DNA from: Alnus glutinosa
Taxonomy: Eukaryota; Streptophyta; Magnoliopsida; Fagales; Betulaceae
Direction of reading: 5' to 3'
NCBI RefSeq assembly: GCF_958979055.1
Contig: NC_084896.1
Span: 25,773,501-25,837,500, forward strand
Length of the DNA stretch: 64,000 bases
The notes beneath the pieces were generated by a model that saw nothing but the letters and a program-made list of their open reading frames with translations, made no database searches and was not told the DNA's origin. Of this stretch, positions 10,644 to 21,900 are shown in pieces (the first letter of the stretch is position 1; each line of letters opens with the position of its first letter). The position numbers were made by a program, and so were the translations under genes.

Positions 10644-11618
10644 TTAGTTTGGCGGCAATAAATATGCTTTAATTGGAATCGAAGCCTCAAGGGCTAATGC
10701 AATCTCCTGCAACTGAGAAGGTGGGAACTTTGAGACAGTTCCAAAGCATATGTAGACAACGGAATTGGGTTTCTTGGAAGCAAGCCATTTCAAGCACTCA
10801 TGCTCATCAATGGAGGGTGCGTTAACGTTTCCTCCTCTCTGGGCTTTATCTTCAGCATTCTTATTGCAAAGAGAAAGCGGGCCTATATGCCAGGCCTTCC
10901 TTCCTATAACCTTCCTGTAATGTTCAACATAACGCGGTTCGAGCTCGTAAAAGCTATTAACAATCATCCCAAAGCTTCGCTTTTCCGCTTCTCCAGCTCT
11001 ACCTAGCAACCTTGTTAAGGTGTTCTCCATTCCTAGCCGTAGATGATCCGCGAGTTGCATTCTTGTCAACTTGATTTGGTCCGGCAGGCCGGGCAGGACA
11101 AAAGGCTCTGTGTCGGAGGAGACAGATTTGTGAGGTTCGTGTTGTTTTATGCTTTCCATAGCGCACATTGAGACGAAGCTAGTTCCGTGGAAGACCAACC
11201 TCGGGATTCCGAACTTGGATGCCGTATCCGTGGCCCACGGGAAGAACATGTCGGCGACGAGGGCGCGCGGGCGTAGTTCCTGTATGAGATCTTCGAGAGG
11301 TTGTTGGAGCAAAGAAAGGGCGTCGAAGAATTTGCGGTGGAGCTCTTGGTTGGTGACTGAATCCAGATTCTCAAGGCCTTCCGGGAGGCCGACCTCTTTT
11401 GCGGGGAAATTGATGAATTCGAGGGTGATTTTGGAGGGAGAGTTTTGGGTGCTCTTGATGGTTTTGGTAAAGAGAGGGGCGTTGTGAGGGGTGGTGACTA
11501 TGGTGGTCTTCACGCCTCTGGCTGCAAAGAGCCTGACCATGTCTAAGGTTGGTAAGATATGGCCTTGTGCCATTAGAGGGAAGAATAGAACATGAAGCTG
11601 ATCAATTTCAGTATCCAT
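10644..11618 (-). pseudogene. UGT2: truncated UDP-glycosyltransferase, UGT73 type
   Basis: It starts normally (MDTEIDQLHVLFFPLMAQGH, with the catalytic His in QGHILP) and keeps the Asp motif VADMFFPW. UGT homology stops after LALEAS. The last 11 residues (IPIKAYLLPPN) come from unrelated DNA. The protein is 324 aa against about 480-490 for intact relatives. It lacks the whole C-terminal half of the UDP-sugar domain, including the PSPG box, so it cannot bind donor in the usual way. The break near 10680 coincides with the end of similarity to the other duplicated block (24640). A TATA-like tatata stretch lies on the same strand near 11745-11770. It could be transcribed, but I treat it as a pseudogene. 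Confidence 0.85.
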
Positions 11619-11759
11619 GGCGTCTAGCTAGCTACAACAATACCGGAGTTGCGTTGAAGGAGAAACTAGAAAGCGTGGTTTGAGGCTCAGGGAAAAAGTA
11701 ACAGCAGTTGCTTTTAGACGATTGATAAAGCAGCAAAGAGTGGTTGGGATATATACGGA

Positions 11760-12320
11760 GGAGATATATAAGTTTGAGAAAATGCTAGACATCCGAATTA
11801 TTTTTTCAAAAATTGGTTCCAAATGATGTATTACAAATTTCTTTTCCAAAAGTTCAACTTTTGGCTTTTGTATAATTTTGGGATGACTTTTTGACTTAAG
11901 GTATGAACTTCAAAATGCTTCGAATTAGGTATCAAATTTTCAAAATGACGTAATATCATGTATTTCGTTAGGATTTGTTGTTAAATTATGCTAAAATTTT
12001 CAAAATTTTCTTTATGTTTTTTTTTAGGATTTAGGTGTTGGACAGAATTTAACGAAATTTACAAAAATACCCGTCCTTCAATCTTTAAAAATTTTTATAA
12101 TTATTTTTTGAAAATAAACAGAGAAGTATTTTAAAATTTTTGGTAGGATTTAAAAAGCAAATCCTAACGAAATATTTGTTATTGAGACGTTTAAAAAATT
12201 GGATGCCCTAGTTTGAGACGTTTGAAGTTCAGTACCCTTAAGTCAAATAGGCTGATAGTTTGGTACCCTTAAGTAAAATTTTCCCACTAATTTTTGTACA
12301 ATTCTAACAATATTTTTTTA

Positions 12321-12359
<39 letters not shown>

Positions 12360-13000
12360 CATTAAATATGTAGGACATATATGTATGAAAACATATTCAA
12401 TAGTTAGTTTGACAAAAGTTGTTAGGGTTGTACAAAGATTATAAATTTATCATATTTCTATAAGAAATGATACACTTAAATCTCTTCGAATCACAAATAA
12501 TTAAAATAAAATAAAACATTTGCTTGTACCAAACACTTCTTCTCATATCGTTTTTAGACTTACAGGCGTAACGAACCAAGAGGTGGCACCTAATTTTATC
12601 TGAAAATGATAGTTTTTGCAAAAGGTACTGACTTCCGATCTTATTTTCACAATTTACTTCTTGTTTCTATTAAATACTTCATATTTTAAGACCCCATTTT
12701 TTTTTTTTTTCTTTTTCTTCTTCTTCTTCTTCTTCTTCTATCAGTTTAAACTTTTAAAATAAAATGTGATCTATGAATGTATGATATATATGTATGTATT
12801 TCTTCACAAATTTCTGACCGGGTGAACAAGATTCATGCATTTGTGATACAAATTTTAGGTAAAATTATTTTTAAAGACCGGTTTACAAGAAAAGAGTATC
12901 CAAAAGTTTACATATACATGACTAAAATTGACGTTAAGCTACGTGAAACACTTAAAATTGTAATATACAATAACACTCCAAAGTTACATTTACAACAGTT
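11760..13000. repeat. Intergenic AT-rich DNA with MITE-like inverted repeat (about 11875-12290)
   Basis: Words such as acttaaggtatgaacttcaa near 11895 recur inverted near 12220-12280 (gaagttcagtacccttaagt), so about 400 bp look like a non-autonomous TIR element. A (TA)n run lies at 12327-12354 and a CTT run at 12715-12737. No gene seen. Confidence 0.5.
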
Positions 13001-13006
13001 TACTCT

Positions 13007-13722
13007 TAGAGCACTTTCAATGGCTTATATATATATCAATCTAGAATAACTAATCAAAACACACTTTATCTAGTTTAGCTAATGGATTTTAAAATGCACC
13101 ATACATACAATTATCTATTCTCTATTTTTAACTTTATATTCTTTCTTTATTCTTTTTTATTATCGTATTTTTTGTCCTTTTTTGTAAATAGTCATATTTG
13201 TTGACCGAAGTTTTGTTAAAACGGTCATTTCTCTAATGTAAATTTTTTTCGGTCATTTTCACCATTTTTCTAATAGTCATATTTTTTAACGATCGTTTTG
13301 TTAAATCTGACATTTTTCTAACACAATAATTTTTAAATGATCATAAAAATTTAAAGAAAAAGATTATCCTTTTATTATTACTAGTGATTAAACAAATGAA
13401 TAATTTTAAAGCATCTTCGAATATTCTCACTTGTGCAAGTAAAATATCACAACTAATTGAGATATTTATGGAATCTCATTGGCAGTATGCTTCATGTAGA
13501 GCGTGGAGTGAAAGAAAAAAAGAAAAAATCAAAAGAACGTGGAGGGAAAAAAAAAAAGATATGTGAATAGTGCAACCCTACATGTATTGTTGCACTATTT
13601 AAGGAATTAAGTAAAATCTATTCTAGAGTTTGAATAGATAAGCCAATGGAGTCTCTTTTTAGCACTTTGGTTATTTATTCTACCCTAAAGGTGAAAATAC
13701 ATAAGCCATTGAGAGTGCTCTA
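13007..13722. mobile_element. MITE-like element with tagagcact termini
   Basis: The left end tagagcactttcaatggct and the right end agccattgagagtgctcta are inverted copies about 716 bp apart. The interior is AT-rich with no credible gene. Terminal TA could be part of a dinucleotide target site. The superfamily is uncertain. Confidence 0.6.
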
Positions 13723-13729
13723 AAATGGT

Positions 13730-14312
13730 TCCCTTCCTTATATATAGGGAAAATTTTATATAAAAAAAAATAATAAAAAAAATAAAATAAAATCAAAAAA
13801 CACCCTCCACTAGACACCCTAAATTTACATAATCTCCTTGGGAATCTACCGTAACCATGTAGATATACATGGTTACTATAAATTCACAACCTAATATTTT
13901 AATAAATAAATAAAAATCTCTCTCTCCTCTCTCCTTCGACCTTCCCTGTCCTCCATCGTCTCCACCCCGTCAAAACTCAAACTCAATCAAAATCAAAAAT
14001 TTCTTCAACCCCGGCAGAGCTCCAAGCCTCAGGATCACAGGAAAATTCACAGTTCAGAATTCCACCGAAAATTTCCACAGGAATTTCACAGTTTGAAATG
14101 TCCAGAATTCCATAGGAAATTTTCTCTTGTTTCACCGGAAGTTTGCACCTCAAGCCACTAGAATTGCGCCCTCAACTTCGACAGTGTTGACCCAGCATCA
14201 CCCATCGAAGATTGGACCTTCCTCTCACCGTGTCTCTTCTTAGGCCACCGGAAATCGGACCCACGAGTCTCTTTGCATCTTCGGTTCTCTCTCTGATTCG
14301 ATCTCTCTTCCT

Positions 14313-14343
<31 letters not shown>

Positions 14344-15300
14344 CCTAATTTGGTCTCTCTCCTGGGTTCTCTCACTCTACTTATTTTGGGTCACAGAGAA
14401 TAGAGGAAGGAAGGATTGGAGAAGATGAAGAAAGGGAGAAGAAAAGAAGCGAAGAAGGGGTGGTGGTGGGTTTTGAGAGAGATAGGATGGAGATGACAAG
14501 AGAGAAGAGAAGAAAAAAATGAATAAAAAAATAAAAGTAGGAAAGAGAAAAAATAATAAAATAAGAATAAAAAATAGTATTTGATTGATATGGGAAAAAT
14601 TAAAGAAATTTGTTGTGGGGTGTTTTTTTATAGGGAAGTAAAAAGTAGTTTTGTTTCTTAAATATAAAAAAAATAATTGAAAGACCGATGGGAGTGCTCT
14701 TACGATATTAACTTGATAATAACTATTTTTCTTTTTTCTTTTCGTGGGTCAGTCACGAAAGCTAGGGGCCTATGTGTTAAATAATTGTATTGTAGAATAT
14801 TGGTGTGTTGTATAGTAAGAAGTGGTTGATATGATATGAAATTTGAGAATATTTTATAGAATTATCATTCTCCCTCTATTTCTTTTCACTTCTTTCAAAA
14901 ATATCAAATAAAAAACATTCTAACTTTTTTACACTTTTTATATCACATCAATAATTTTTTATTATTATTCAAATAAAAAAATCTACTACAAAACAAAACT
15001 TTTTCACTTTTCTATAAAACATTCTCAAATTTTATATCACATCAATCACTTTTTACTATACAATACACAAATATTCTCCTACCCAATTACTTACCAAACA
15101 GACCCTTAATTTTGTAGTGGGTCTTTTTATTTGAATAGTAATAAAATTTGATTGATGTGATATAAAAAGTATAAAAAAAATTATAATGTTTTTTATTTAA
15201 TTTTTTTTTGAGAGAAGTGAAATGAAAATGGAAAGAGTTAAAGAATGGTTTGTCAAACAACCCCTACTTACATTTTTGTTTTTTTTTCTCCAATTATCCA
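13730..15300. repeat. Repeat-derived intergenic DNA
   Basis: About 13735-14710 has ends rich in cttcccttcc/gggaag and resembles 54497-55306, so both look like members of one non-autonomous family; a CT run lies at 14313-14342. About 14790-15280 holds two inverted pieces of the MITE family also found at 35700-36306 and 51588-51896 (shared word atatcacatcaataattttt). No gene recognised. Confidence 0.5.
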
Positions 15301-15649
15301 TGAAATCGAGGTTCAGTCAACCTCTTGAGCGCTTCCTTCACGGCTTCCTTGTCGTATGTTGTGGAAATTAGGTTTGGTCCAAAAGTCCAATTTGAAGTTC
15401 TCCCCTTTGCTATAACCGTATAAAAGTATATGTATATATATATATATATATATGTCAATTCTATCACACAACCTTTGAAACTCGTCGATTCTTGTCGGTG
15501 CCTTGATGAGAACGCTAAGTCGTATCATAATTGAAGTCAACAAACTTGGAGGCCACGGTAAGTGCTTCATTTCTTTGAGTAGTTAACTGATTGATGTAGG
15601 ATCTTGGAAGATTTTATTTTAATTTATCTTGTATATTGTAAAGATTAAG

Positions 15650-15692
<43 letters not shown>

Positions 15693-16289
15693 TGTATTTT
15701 AGACACTCAATTTGTTCATCTAATTCGCGTGTTGCGTCAAGTTTAGACCATGTCAAAACATGGGTATAAAAATACATATATGTCATCATAATCAGATTTA
15801 TTTAATTAAATGAATCAGGCACATCAACCGTTAATTTTATATCAAGTTTGCAGGTCTTATCAAAAAATGTCAGCCATACTTCATACCTCTTAGATTTTAG
15901 AAAAATGCTAGAAACCATTCACAAGTTACCTTCGATCCATCTTTGTCCAGCCAGCTCATAACAAAATGTTAGAGCAATCTCAGGGAAAGGAAACCAAGGA
16001 ACCATTTGTTGTTGAGTCAGTTTCTACAAGCACAAAAGGCACAAAAGGCCTAATTACTTTAGCATCGGATTGAAGAGAGACTCGATAAAATAAAAATGAT
16101 AATAGGATCCAAAGATGAAAATGTCTGAATGGTAGATTCAAATCCATCATATCCCTAACATAGTTAAATGGGAATTTTCAAACAGAACTTAGTTATTATT
16201 GGGTAATTTTAATTCTTTTGCAAAAAGCAATGAAAATATAACTCATACACATAATAGGCTGGAAAAAAAGAAACCCAAGTGCCAGGAAA

Positions 16290-17759
16290 CTAGTTGTTAT
16301 CGGTTGTTTCACCAGCCATGGCGTGTGATCTGAGGTCATCAATTAAGGCATTCAGATCAGAGTAAGAGGATCCCCCTTCTTCAACAGCCCTGTTTGCCAT
16401 CTTCCCAAGCTCTCTTGCTCTGCTTCTCATTTCCTCTGCTTCTTCCCCAACCATTATTCGAAGCAGCGCCTTCTCTATGGCTTCACTCCTTATGCTATCT
16501 CCAAAAAATCTGACCCATTGTTGAACGCCAACACCAACTCCTATTCTCAAAACTTGGGTCACTAACTTCTCATTGAAAAACTGCTCGGCAGCCACCGGCC
16601 ATGTAACCATGGGCACCCCTGCAGCCACTCCTTCCAGCGTCGAATTCCACCCACAATGAGTCACAAATCCTCCAACTGCTTTGTGATCAAGAATCAACAC
16701 CTGGGGCGCCCAGCCTCTTATAATCAGACCCTTACCTTCCACTCTTTTCTCAAACCCTTCAGGCAGCCACTCTTCTTTTCCTCCATCACTCTTTTCTTTC
16801 TTCACAACCCAGATGAACTGCTGCTGAGAAGCCTCCAGACCCATTGCAATCTCCATTAGCTGAGAATCATTGAAGTTTGCCATACTCCCAAAACATACAT
16901 AAACAACAGAATTGGGTTCCTTGGAATTAAGCCATTCCAAACACTCGTGGCCGTGAATGGAGGCTTCCTTTCCCCTTTGTACTTTATCTTCACTCTCCTT
17001 ATTGCAAAGTGAAACTGGGCCTATATGCCATGCCTTCCTTCCAAGGACCTTCCTGTAATAATCTGCATAAGCCGGCTCAAGCTCATAGAAGCTGTTAAAA
17101 ACAGCCCCATAACTTGTCAGCTCTGCTTCTACAGTTTGTTTATACAAATTCGTAAAACCCGTTTCAACGTTTTGTGTAAAAAAATCTGGCAGCTGCTTTC
17201 TTGTCAACTTGATCTCATCAGGGAAGTTGGGGATGATAAATGGCTCTGAATCTGATGATGGAATATTTTTGTGGGGTTCGTATAGCCTAAGACATTCATA
17301 GGTAGATGCAGAGAAAAAACTGGTTGCATGGAAAATAAGCCTTGGTATGCCGAATTTTCCAGCAAGGTCGGTAGTCCACGGGAAAAACGCGCTGGCCACA
17401 AGGCAATCAGGGCGATGTTCTTGAAGAAGTTTTCCGAGTGGGTTCTCCAGCATGGCGGCAGCCTTCATGAATTTCTTCCGCAAATCAGGTGAAGTAACCA
17501 TGTTGTAGCTCTCGCATCCTTTGGGCAAACCAACCTGGACAGAAGGGAATTCGATGATTAGAACATCCAGTTTGAACCCCAAAGTTTTGCTTTTTTCGAT
17601 TGTTTTGGAGACCAGGGAAGCATGGAGAGGAGTGGTGATTATGCTTATTTTCAAACCTTGCGAAGCAAATAGCTTGGCCATGTCTATGGCTGGGATCATG
17701 TGGCCTGGGGCCAAGTATGGAAAGAAAAACAGGTGAAGCTGGCGCCATTCACTATCCAT
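16290..17759 (-). CDS. UGT1': UDP-glycosyltransferase, UGT73 type, recent duplicate of UGT1
   Basis: Intact intronless gene. The ATG at 17759 gives 489 aa; the frame is open to 17822, as in UGT1. By my count 15 residues differ from UGT1. They cluster in 124-218, between the two lobes, where acceptor-contacting loops usually lie (for example SALF/SAFF, SVSTCE/SASTYE, LFTRN/FFTQN, LFKQAIE/LYKQTVE). The C-terminal donor domain is almost unchanged. His20 is present, the usual catalytic Asp is again Ser123, and the PSPG box is complete and ends in Gln. It probably has the same donor and perhaps a shifted acceptor range; the latter is inference. Confidence 0.93.
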   Translation of the reverse strand: MDSEWRQLHLFFFPYLAPGHMIPAIDMAKLFASQGLKISIITTPLHASLVSKTIEKSKTLGFKLDVLIIEFPSVQVGLPKGCESYNMVTSPDLRKKFMKAAAMLENPLGKLLQEHRPDCLVASAFFPWTTDLAGKFGIPRLIFHATSFFSASTYECLRLYEPHKNIPSSDSEPFIIPNFPDEIKLTRKQLPDFFTQNVETGFTNLYKQTVEAELTSYGAVFNSFYELEPAYADYYRKVLGRKAWHIGPVSLCNKESEDKVQRGKEASIHGHECLEWLNSKEPNSVVYVCFGSMANFNDSQLMEIAMGLEASQQQFIWVVKKEKSDGGKEEWLPEGFEKRVEGKGLIIRGWAPQVLILDHKAVGGFVTHCGWNSTLEGVAAGVPMVTWPVAAEQFFNEKLVTQVLRIGVGVGVQQWVRFFGDSIRSEAIEKALLRIMVGEEAEEMRSRARELGKMANRAVEEGGSSYSDLNALIDDLRSHAMAGETTDNN

Positions 17760-17881
17760 TGGCGTTGCTAGAGAAACTTGTTCAACTATAGAACTACAGA
17801 GAATGGTGACGAAGAAGAACAAGTAGATAAGAACGAAAACCTAGTCTAAAAGGCTAATTAATAACTAGACATTGGATGTAT

Positions 17882-17917
17882 ATGTTGACCACTTGATGCA
17901 AAATAGGGTATATATAG
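17882..17917 (-). promoter_or_regulatory. Putative UGT1' core promoter
   Basis: Same TATA-like run (about 17908-17915, minus strand) and ttgacc word as upstream of UGT1. The flanking DNA is nearly identical for several hundred bases, so both genes started with the same promoter. UGT1 now has the MULE about 130 bases further upstream. Confidence 0.45.
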
Positions 17918-18459
17918 GCTTGTCTTTGGCTCTAATTCGTCCAGAAAAATAATAAAGTAAATGGCTTAGATTAAACAAGATATGCAGCAGCCGTACCAAA
18001 ATTATATATATATATTAAAATTTTGGGACGGCTAGTGCCCCAATTTCCAATTGCGTACCCACCAAGGCGTCTTTTTTATAGTCAACCTTTTTTTTTTTGT
18101 TGTTGTTGTTGAGAAATAAGAATATGATTTGTGGTGTAGTGTTTGTTCAGAGTGGCCATCCTTATGCCTTATAACAACTTTCTGTGATTGAGACTCGGGA
18201 TAGGGGTTGCAATTGTGCTTGCCTGCCGGGTTTGTGTCTTAAACTGAACAAATTCATTGATTATAATCTTTAATTTTATGTTGGGTTCGTATCGAATTCG
18301 TGGATCGTATAAAAAGTTGTCATCTTTAAAAATCGCATGTGGGATTCGAATCATGTCAATGTATGAGGTATAAGACTATATATGTCAACTCTAACCGGAT
18401 CCGTTTAATTAAACTGGTTAAACTCCTCAACTCTAATACGCTAATTTTATATTAGATTC

Positions 18460-18884
18460 TGTTAGAGGATCTTCCCCTGCCCTGCAAGGGGCTGCCAAAT
18501 CATCCTCTGCAGGTGCTGCCATGACAGCACCTGCAGACATCTCTCCTTCATCTGCAAAGATCACATCTTGCAGAACTACCCATACTGTTGCAACATCAAC
18601 TGAAGAATGCAGTAACTCTACCACAAGTAATGGCCATACCTGAAGAATGCAGTGATCCTTCTACTACAAGTAACGGCCATACTGTTCAGCCAACAGACCA
18701 TGCTTCCAGACAGAACCATACTCCACCTCATACTGCATATCTCATGGAAGATTACATGTGCTTATCTTCATTAATGTACTGACCACAATTGTATTATTTT
18801 ATTCTTCATACTCATGTATATAAGAGTGCTCTTAGCACCTCAGTAATGTAAGGAAAAACTTTGAGTTATACAACTTCCTTTTCA
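18460..18884 (+). repeat. Copia-1 5' LTR
   Basis: 425 bp, tgttagagg...cttttca. It contains a TATA-like tatataag near 18817 and an imperfect ~42-bp tandem repeat (tgaagaatgcagt at 18601 and 18642). Confidence 0.95.
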
Positions 18885-18896
18885 TGGTATCAGAGC
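18885..18896 (+). promoter_or_regulatory. Primer-binding site, initiator tRNA-Met
   Basis: tggtatcagagc directly follows the 5' LTR and is the usual plant copia site complementary to the 3' end of initiator tRNA-Met. Confidence 0.9.
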
Positions 18897-18936
18897 ATTA
18901 ATAGGCCACTGCCTTATACCACACTTTCCTGATCCG

Positions 18937-21900
18937 ATGGCTTCCTCCTCTTCCTCCTCTTCCTCTTCCTCCACTCTCTCCTACACCTTACCAAATTACT
19001 CACAATTTCCTTCCCTCAAACTTGATGAAGGAAACTACATGATGTGGGAATCCTTAGTAGTCCCTATTCTTAAGAGTCATGATCTACTGGGCATAGTAGA
19101 TGGTTCTGAACCATGCCCCTCTCAATTTACCAAAGATGATGAAGGGAAAGACATCCCTAATCCTGACTATGCTGTCTGGACCAAGAAGGACCAATTCCTT
19201 CTTAGCTGGATAAACATCTCACTCAGTGAAACTATCCTGCCAACCGTCTATGGTCTCCAAACCTCTCAGCAGGTGTGGACAAATTTGGCACATCAGTTTG
19301 CCTCAGAATCCAAAGCTCGAGTGTCACAGTTAAAAAGACAACTCCAAAGCCTAACACAAGGATCCAAATCCTGTGCTGCATATCTCCGATCTGCCAAGGC
19401 AATAGCAGATCAGCTAGCCGCAATCCAGAAGCCAGTTAGCGATGAAGACCTGATATCCTTCATCATTAGTGGACTGAATCCCACTTTTAATACCTTTGTC
19501 ACTGTGTATACTGTTACTACACGGGACAAATCTCCTTCCTTTGCAGATTTTCAAGATGAGATACTCAATCATGAAGTTCTTCTTACCCAACAACAACAAT
19601 CAGCCCCTGATCCTAGCAACTTTGCATTTTTCAGCAACACTACCTCCAAACCAAGTCCTCAGACCTTCAACCGAAGAGGTAGATCTCCTTCCCAACAGAA
19701 TCGTCCATTTGGCAGATATGGTCCTCCTCGGGGTTCCCCATCATCTAGAGGATTTTCTGGATATCATCAGAACATGTCAAGCCACTTCCAAAGCCCCAGA
19801 CCATACCAGAATGCTCCTTTTTCTCCTCAACAATTCACTGCACCTCGATTCTCCTCTGCAACAACTGGCAGACAGCAGCACAACTTCTCCAACAACACTG
19901 GCGCCTCTTACAATCCTCGTATTCCATGTCAGATTTGTGGTAAACTTAATCACTCTGCTCTTGACTGTTTCCATAGAATGGATTTTTCATTTCAAGGCCG
20001 CCATCCTCCATCTCAACTTGCTGCTATGACTGCACAAACCAATCCGGACCTTGATGAACAGCAGTGGTTTGCTGATAGTGGAGCAAATGCTCATGTTACT
20101 ACTGAACTTGAGAACCTGACAGTTCAGCCACAACCTTTCCAAGGCACTGACTCTGTGGCTGTTGGCAATGGTGCTGGACTAGCTATTGAGCACACTGGTT
20201 CAGCAACTTTTCTCTCAACTTCTCCCTTATCTAACTCATCTTTTCATCTTAAGCATATGTTACATTGTCCATCTGCTGCCACCAACTTATTATCTATCCA
20301 AAAACTTTGCCAAGACAATAATTGTTACTTTATACTTACTGCCACTCATTTTTGTGTGAAGGATCTCAAGACACATGCACTGCTACTGGAGGGCAGAAGT
20401 GAAAATGGTCTCTATCCCTTGAAGCTGAGAAGATGCTCTCTCAAACGTACTCCTACATTTACTGCTTTCTTAGGACTAAAAACCTCTATCTGTATTTGGC
20501 ATTCTAGGTTAGGTCATCCTTCCTTCAAAACTGTAAACCATGTAATCAAGGCTAACTCCCTGCCTACTCTTCAATCTAATGAAAATCCAGTTGTCTTCTG
20601 TGATTTCTGTCCTCTTGGCAAAAGCAAACAATTGCCCTTTCACTCTTCTACTAGAATCACCACACATGTTCTTGAGTTAATCCATACTGACTTGTGGACA
20701 TCACCAATTTACTCTCTAAGTGGCTGTAAATACTATATCATATTTGTGGATGACTTTACACGTTATACTTGGTTCTACCCCCTTCATCACAAGTCTGACA
20801 CCTACTCTTGCTTTGTTAAATTCAAAACACTTGTTGAAACTCAGTTCTCAAGAAAAATTCAGCAGCTGCAATCCGATGGTGGGGGGGAATACACCTCCAA
20901 TCTTTTTCAATCCTTTCTAACAACACATGGAATTTTACACCGCAAATCTTGCCCTCACACATCTCAACAAAATGGCTTGGCAGAAAGAAAACTTCGTCAC
21001 ATTCTTGAAACAGGCCTCACCCTCCTTGCTCAATCCGGATTGTCCAAACATCATTGGGTGGATGCCTTCCTTACCTCTGTGTTCATAATAAATAGACTTC
21101 CCACTCCTGTTTTGAATCACATTTCACCTTTTGAGAAACTCTTCCTCAAGTCTCCTGATTACACTATCCTCAGAGTCTTTGGCTGTAAATGCTTTCCACT
21201 TCTTCGGCCTTATAATTCCAACAAGCTTCAATTTCGTTCAAAGATGTGTATCTTCCTTGGTTATAGCAGTGCAGGTTATAGGTGTTTGGATCCTATTACA
21301 AATCGTGTTTATCTCTCAAGAAATGTAGTGTTTGATGAGCATTCCTTCCCAGCCAGAGAGAAAGAAGCCAATTCACCATTGTCTTCCAGAATCAATGCTG
21401 AATCCCGAGATCTTTTCACACTACCAGTAAGTGTTTTCTCTCCTGCCTCTTCTACTGACCCAGACACCTTACCTCTTTCTCTTGCTGAAATTCCATTGAC
21501 TACTTCTACATCACCTGCAGTCTCCGGACCTACTCACCAAGATTTTCAACAACCTTCCTCTCCTCTCTGTTCTGATATTATAGCAACACCTCAAGTTTCT
21601 CCAACTGATCAGCACCATCACATATCCCCAGCTGAACCCTTGCCTTCAGCTACACCAGAATCAGCACCTCCTACTATCTCCAGTCACCCCATGCTCACTA
21701 GATCCCGAGCTACTGCAGCCAGTGTACCTTCCTCTGAAATAATTTCACCAACAGCCCCTCCACCTCACTTAATGGTAACAAGATCTAGGACAGGATCCCT
21801 TAAACCAAAACCATTCCCTGATTACAAACTCTACCATAGTACCAAACATCCACCTCCCATGGCTTTACTCACAGTTCTCACTGAGTCCGAACCTACCACC

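Larger units (their letters stand above)
1..10680. repeat. Segmental duplication, copy 1 (with MULE insertion)
   Basis: This block holds UGT1, its flanks and the 3' end of the truncated UGT2. It reappears at 15503-24640. Bases 1-2630 match 15503-18055, and 9474-10680 match about 18056-18459 plus 23855-24640. The copies differ by small indels, and each carries a transposon the other lacks, so both insertions came after the duplication. Copy 1 probably begins left of the window. Bases 1-866 are the AT-rich 3' flank of UGT1, and I see no gene there. Bases 9483-10643 are upstream duplicated DNA, also without a gene. Confidence 0.9.
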
